A stretch of 5,625 nt of DNA from positions 1 to 5,625 of the forward strand of contig CAMOHY010000158.1 of the NCBI GenBank assembly GCA_946615495.1, written 5' to 3'. The notes under the pieces are model-generated. The model saw only the letters and a program-made list of their open reading frames with translations, made no database searches and was not told the origin of the DNA. Positions 5,433 to 5,625 of this stretch are shown piece by piece. The number at the start of each line of letters is the position of its first letter. Position 1 is the first letter of the stretch. This stretch comes from an uncultured Clostridia bacterium (GTDB taxonomy: Bacteria; Bacillota; Clostridia; Christensenellales; Aristaeellaceae). The translations under genes and the position numbers were made by a program.

Positions 5433-5625
5433 GTGTCCAGCCTACAAACGGTCTATCAGGAAATGCAGGCCTTTTTCCAGCCTCTTTGGCCGGGAGAGGA
5501 TAAGCCCCTGGTGCTGGGCGAAGGGAAAAGCGACGGCCCCGTGCTCATGCTCATTGGCGAAGCGCCGGGCGAAACCGAGGTGCTCAAGCGCCGCCCCTTC
5601 GTGGGCAAGGCGGGCAAAAACCTGG
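5433..5625 (+). CDS. Second uracil-DNA glycosylase superfamily protein, N-terminal part (partial)
   Basis: The first 64 residues are visible before the window ends. IGEAPGETE (41-49) is the superfamily motif I, and RPFVGKAGKNL (54-64) is the following conserved block, as in family 4 and related proteins. VLGEGKSDGPVLM (27-39) precedes it, a stretch I recall from the Clostridia 'uracil-DNA glycosylase family' paralogues. There is no cysteine in the visible part, so the N-terminal C-x-x-C of the [4Fe-4S] enzyme upstream is absent, and a 25-30 residue non-cluster N-terminus takes its place. GTG 5433 is chosen because an AGAGGGGG site (5419-5426) is 6 bases before it and it gives a compact N-terminus. 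ATG 5463 lacks a good site. The same frame is open back to ATG 5262, which overlaps the previous gene's stop. Substrate and activity cannot be judged without the C-terminal motif. Confidence 0.85.
   Translation, partial: MSSLQTVYQEMQAFFQPLWPGEDKPLVLGEGKSDGPVLMLIGEAPGETEVLKRRPFVGKAGKNL

Noticed and set aside
5586..5594. KRRP in the second UDG as the KRRIH loop of crosslinking UdgX
   Set aside because: It lies just after motif I in the block that normally reads GRPFVG, not in the UdgX loop position, and lacks the I-H residues. The real loop position is beyond the window.

Overview
The window looks like a chromosomal stretch of a fairly GC-rich member of the Bacillota, most likely a Clostridia-like gut anaerobe. 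The reasons are the lysine/arginine-rich tail of a Firmicutes-type ribosomal protein S21 at the left edge, strong AAGGAGG-type ribosome binding sites, hairpin plus U-run terminators, and a family 4 [4Fe-4S] uracil-DNA glycosylase followed by a second, Clostridia-style member of the same superfamily. The taxonomic call is an inference; no marker gene is complete. All genes lie on the + strand and favour codons ending in G or C.

Layout. Bases 1-49 are the end of rpsU, closed by a terminator (64-95). A 128-base gap with two hairpins but no convincing promoter leads to a secreted 368-residue protein built from four SH3-like segments (224-1330), closed by its own terminator (1347-1377). Next is a 964-residue M16C zinc metallopeptidase of the PreP/falcilysin type (1458-4352). 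A 73-residue single-pass membrane protein of unknown function (4372-4593) begins 19 bases after it and is probably co-transcribed. After a 120-base gap comes a complete family 4 uracil-DNA glycosylase (4714-5265). The start of a second UDG-superfamily gene (5433 onward) is cut by the window edge.

The most unusual part is the 167-base gap between the two glycosylase genes. It holds a long imperfect inverted repeat whose arms are each four consecutive 7-base units. Every left unit ends in CAG and every right unit begins with CTG, so the invariant trinucleotides pair in one constant register. A possible fifth unit on each side changes to GAG/CTC and still pairs. Between the arms are two small hairpins that both present the pentaloop TCCGC. 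This matches no named element I know and is more AT-rich than the flanking genes. It could be a mobile or repetitive intergenic element, or a structured RNA in the leader of the second glycosylase gene. A continuous open frame also runs through it from an ATG overlapping the upstream stop codon (5262), but its codon use argues against translation.

Functionally the genes appear to be a mixed housekeeping set: translation (S21), cell-surface or envelope SH3 protein, oligopeptide degradation (M16C) and uracil repair (two UDG-superfamily proteins). Only the tandem glycosylases form an obvious functional pair.
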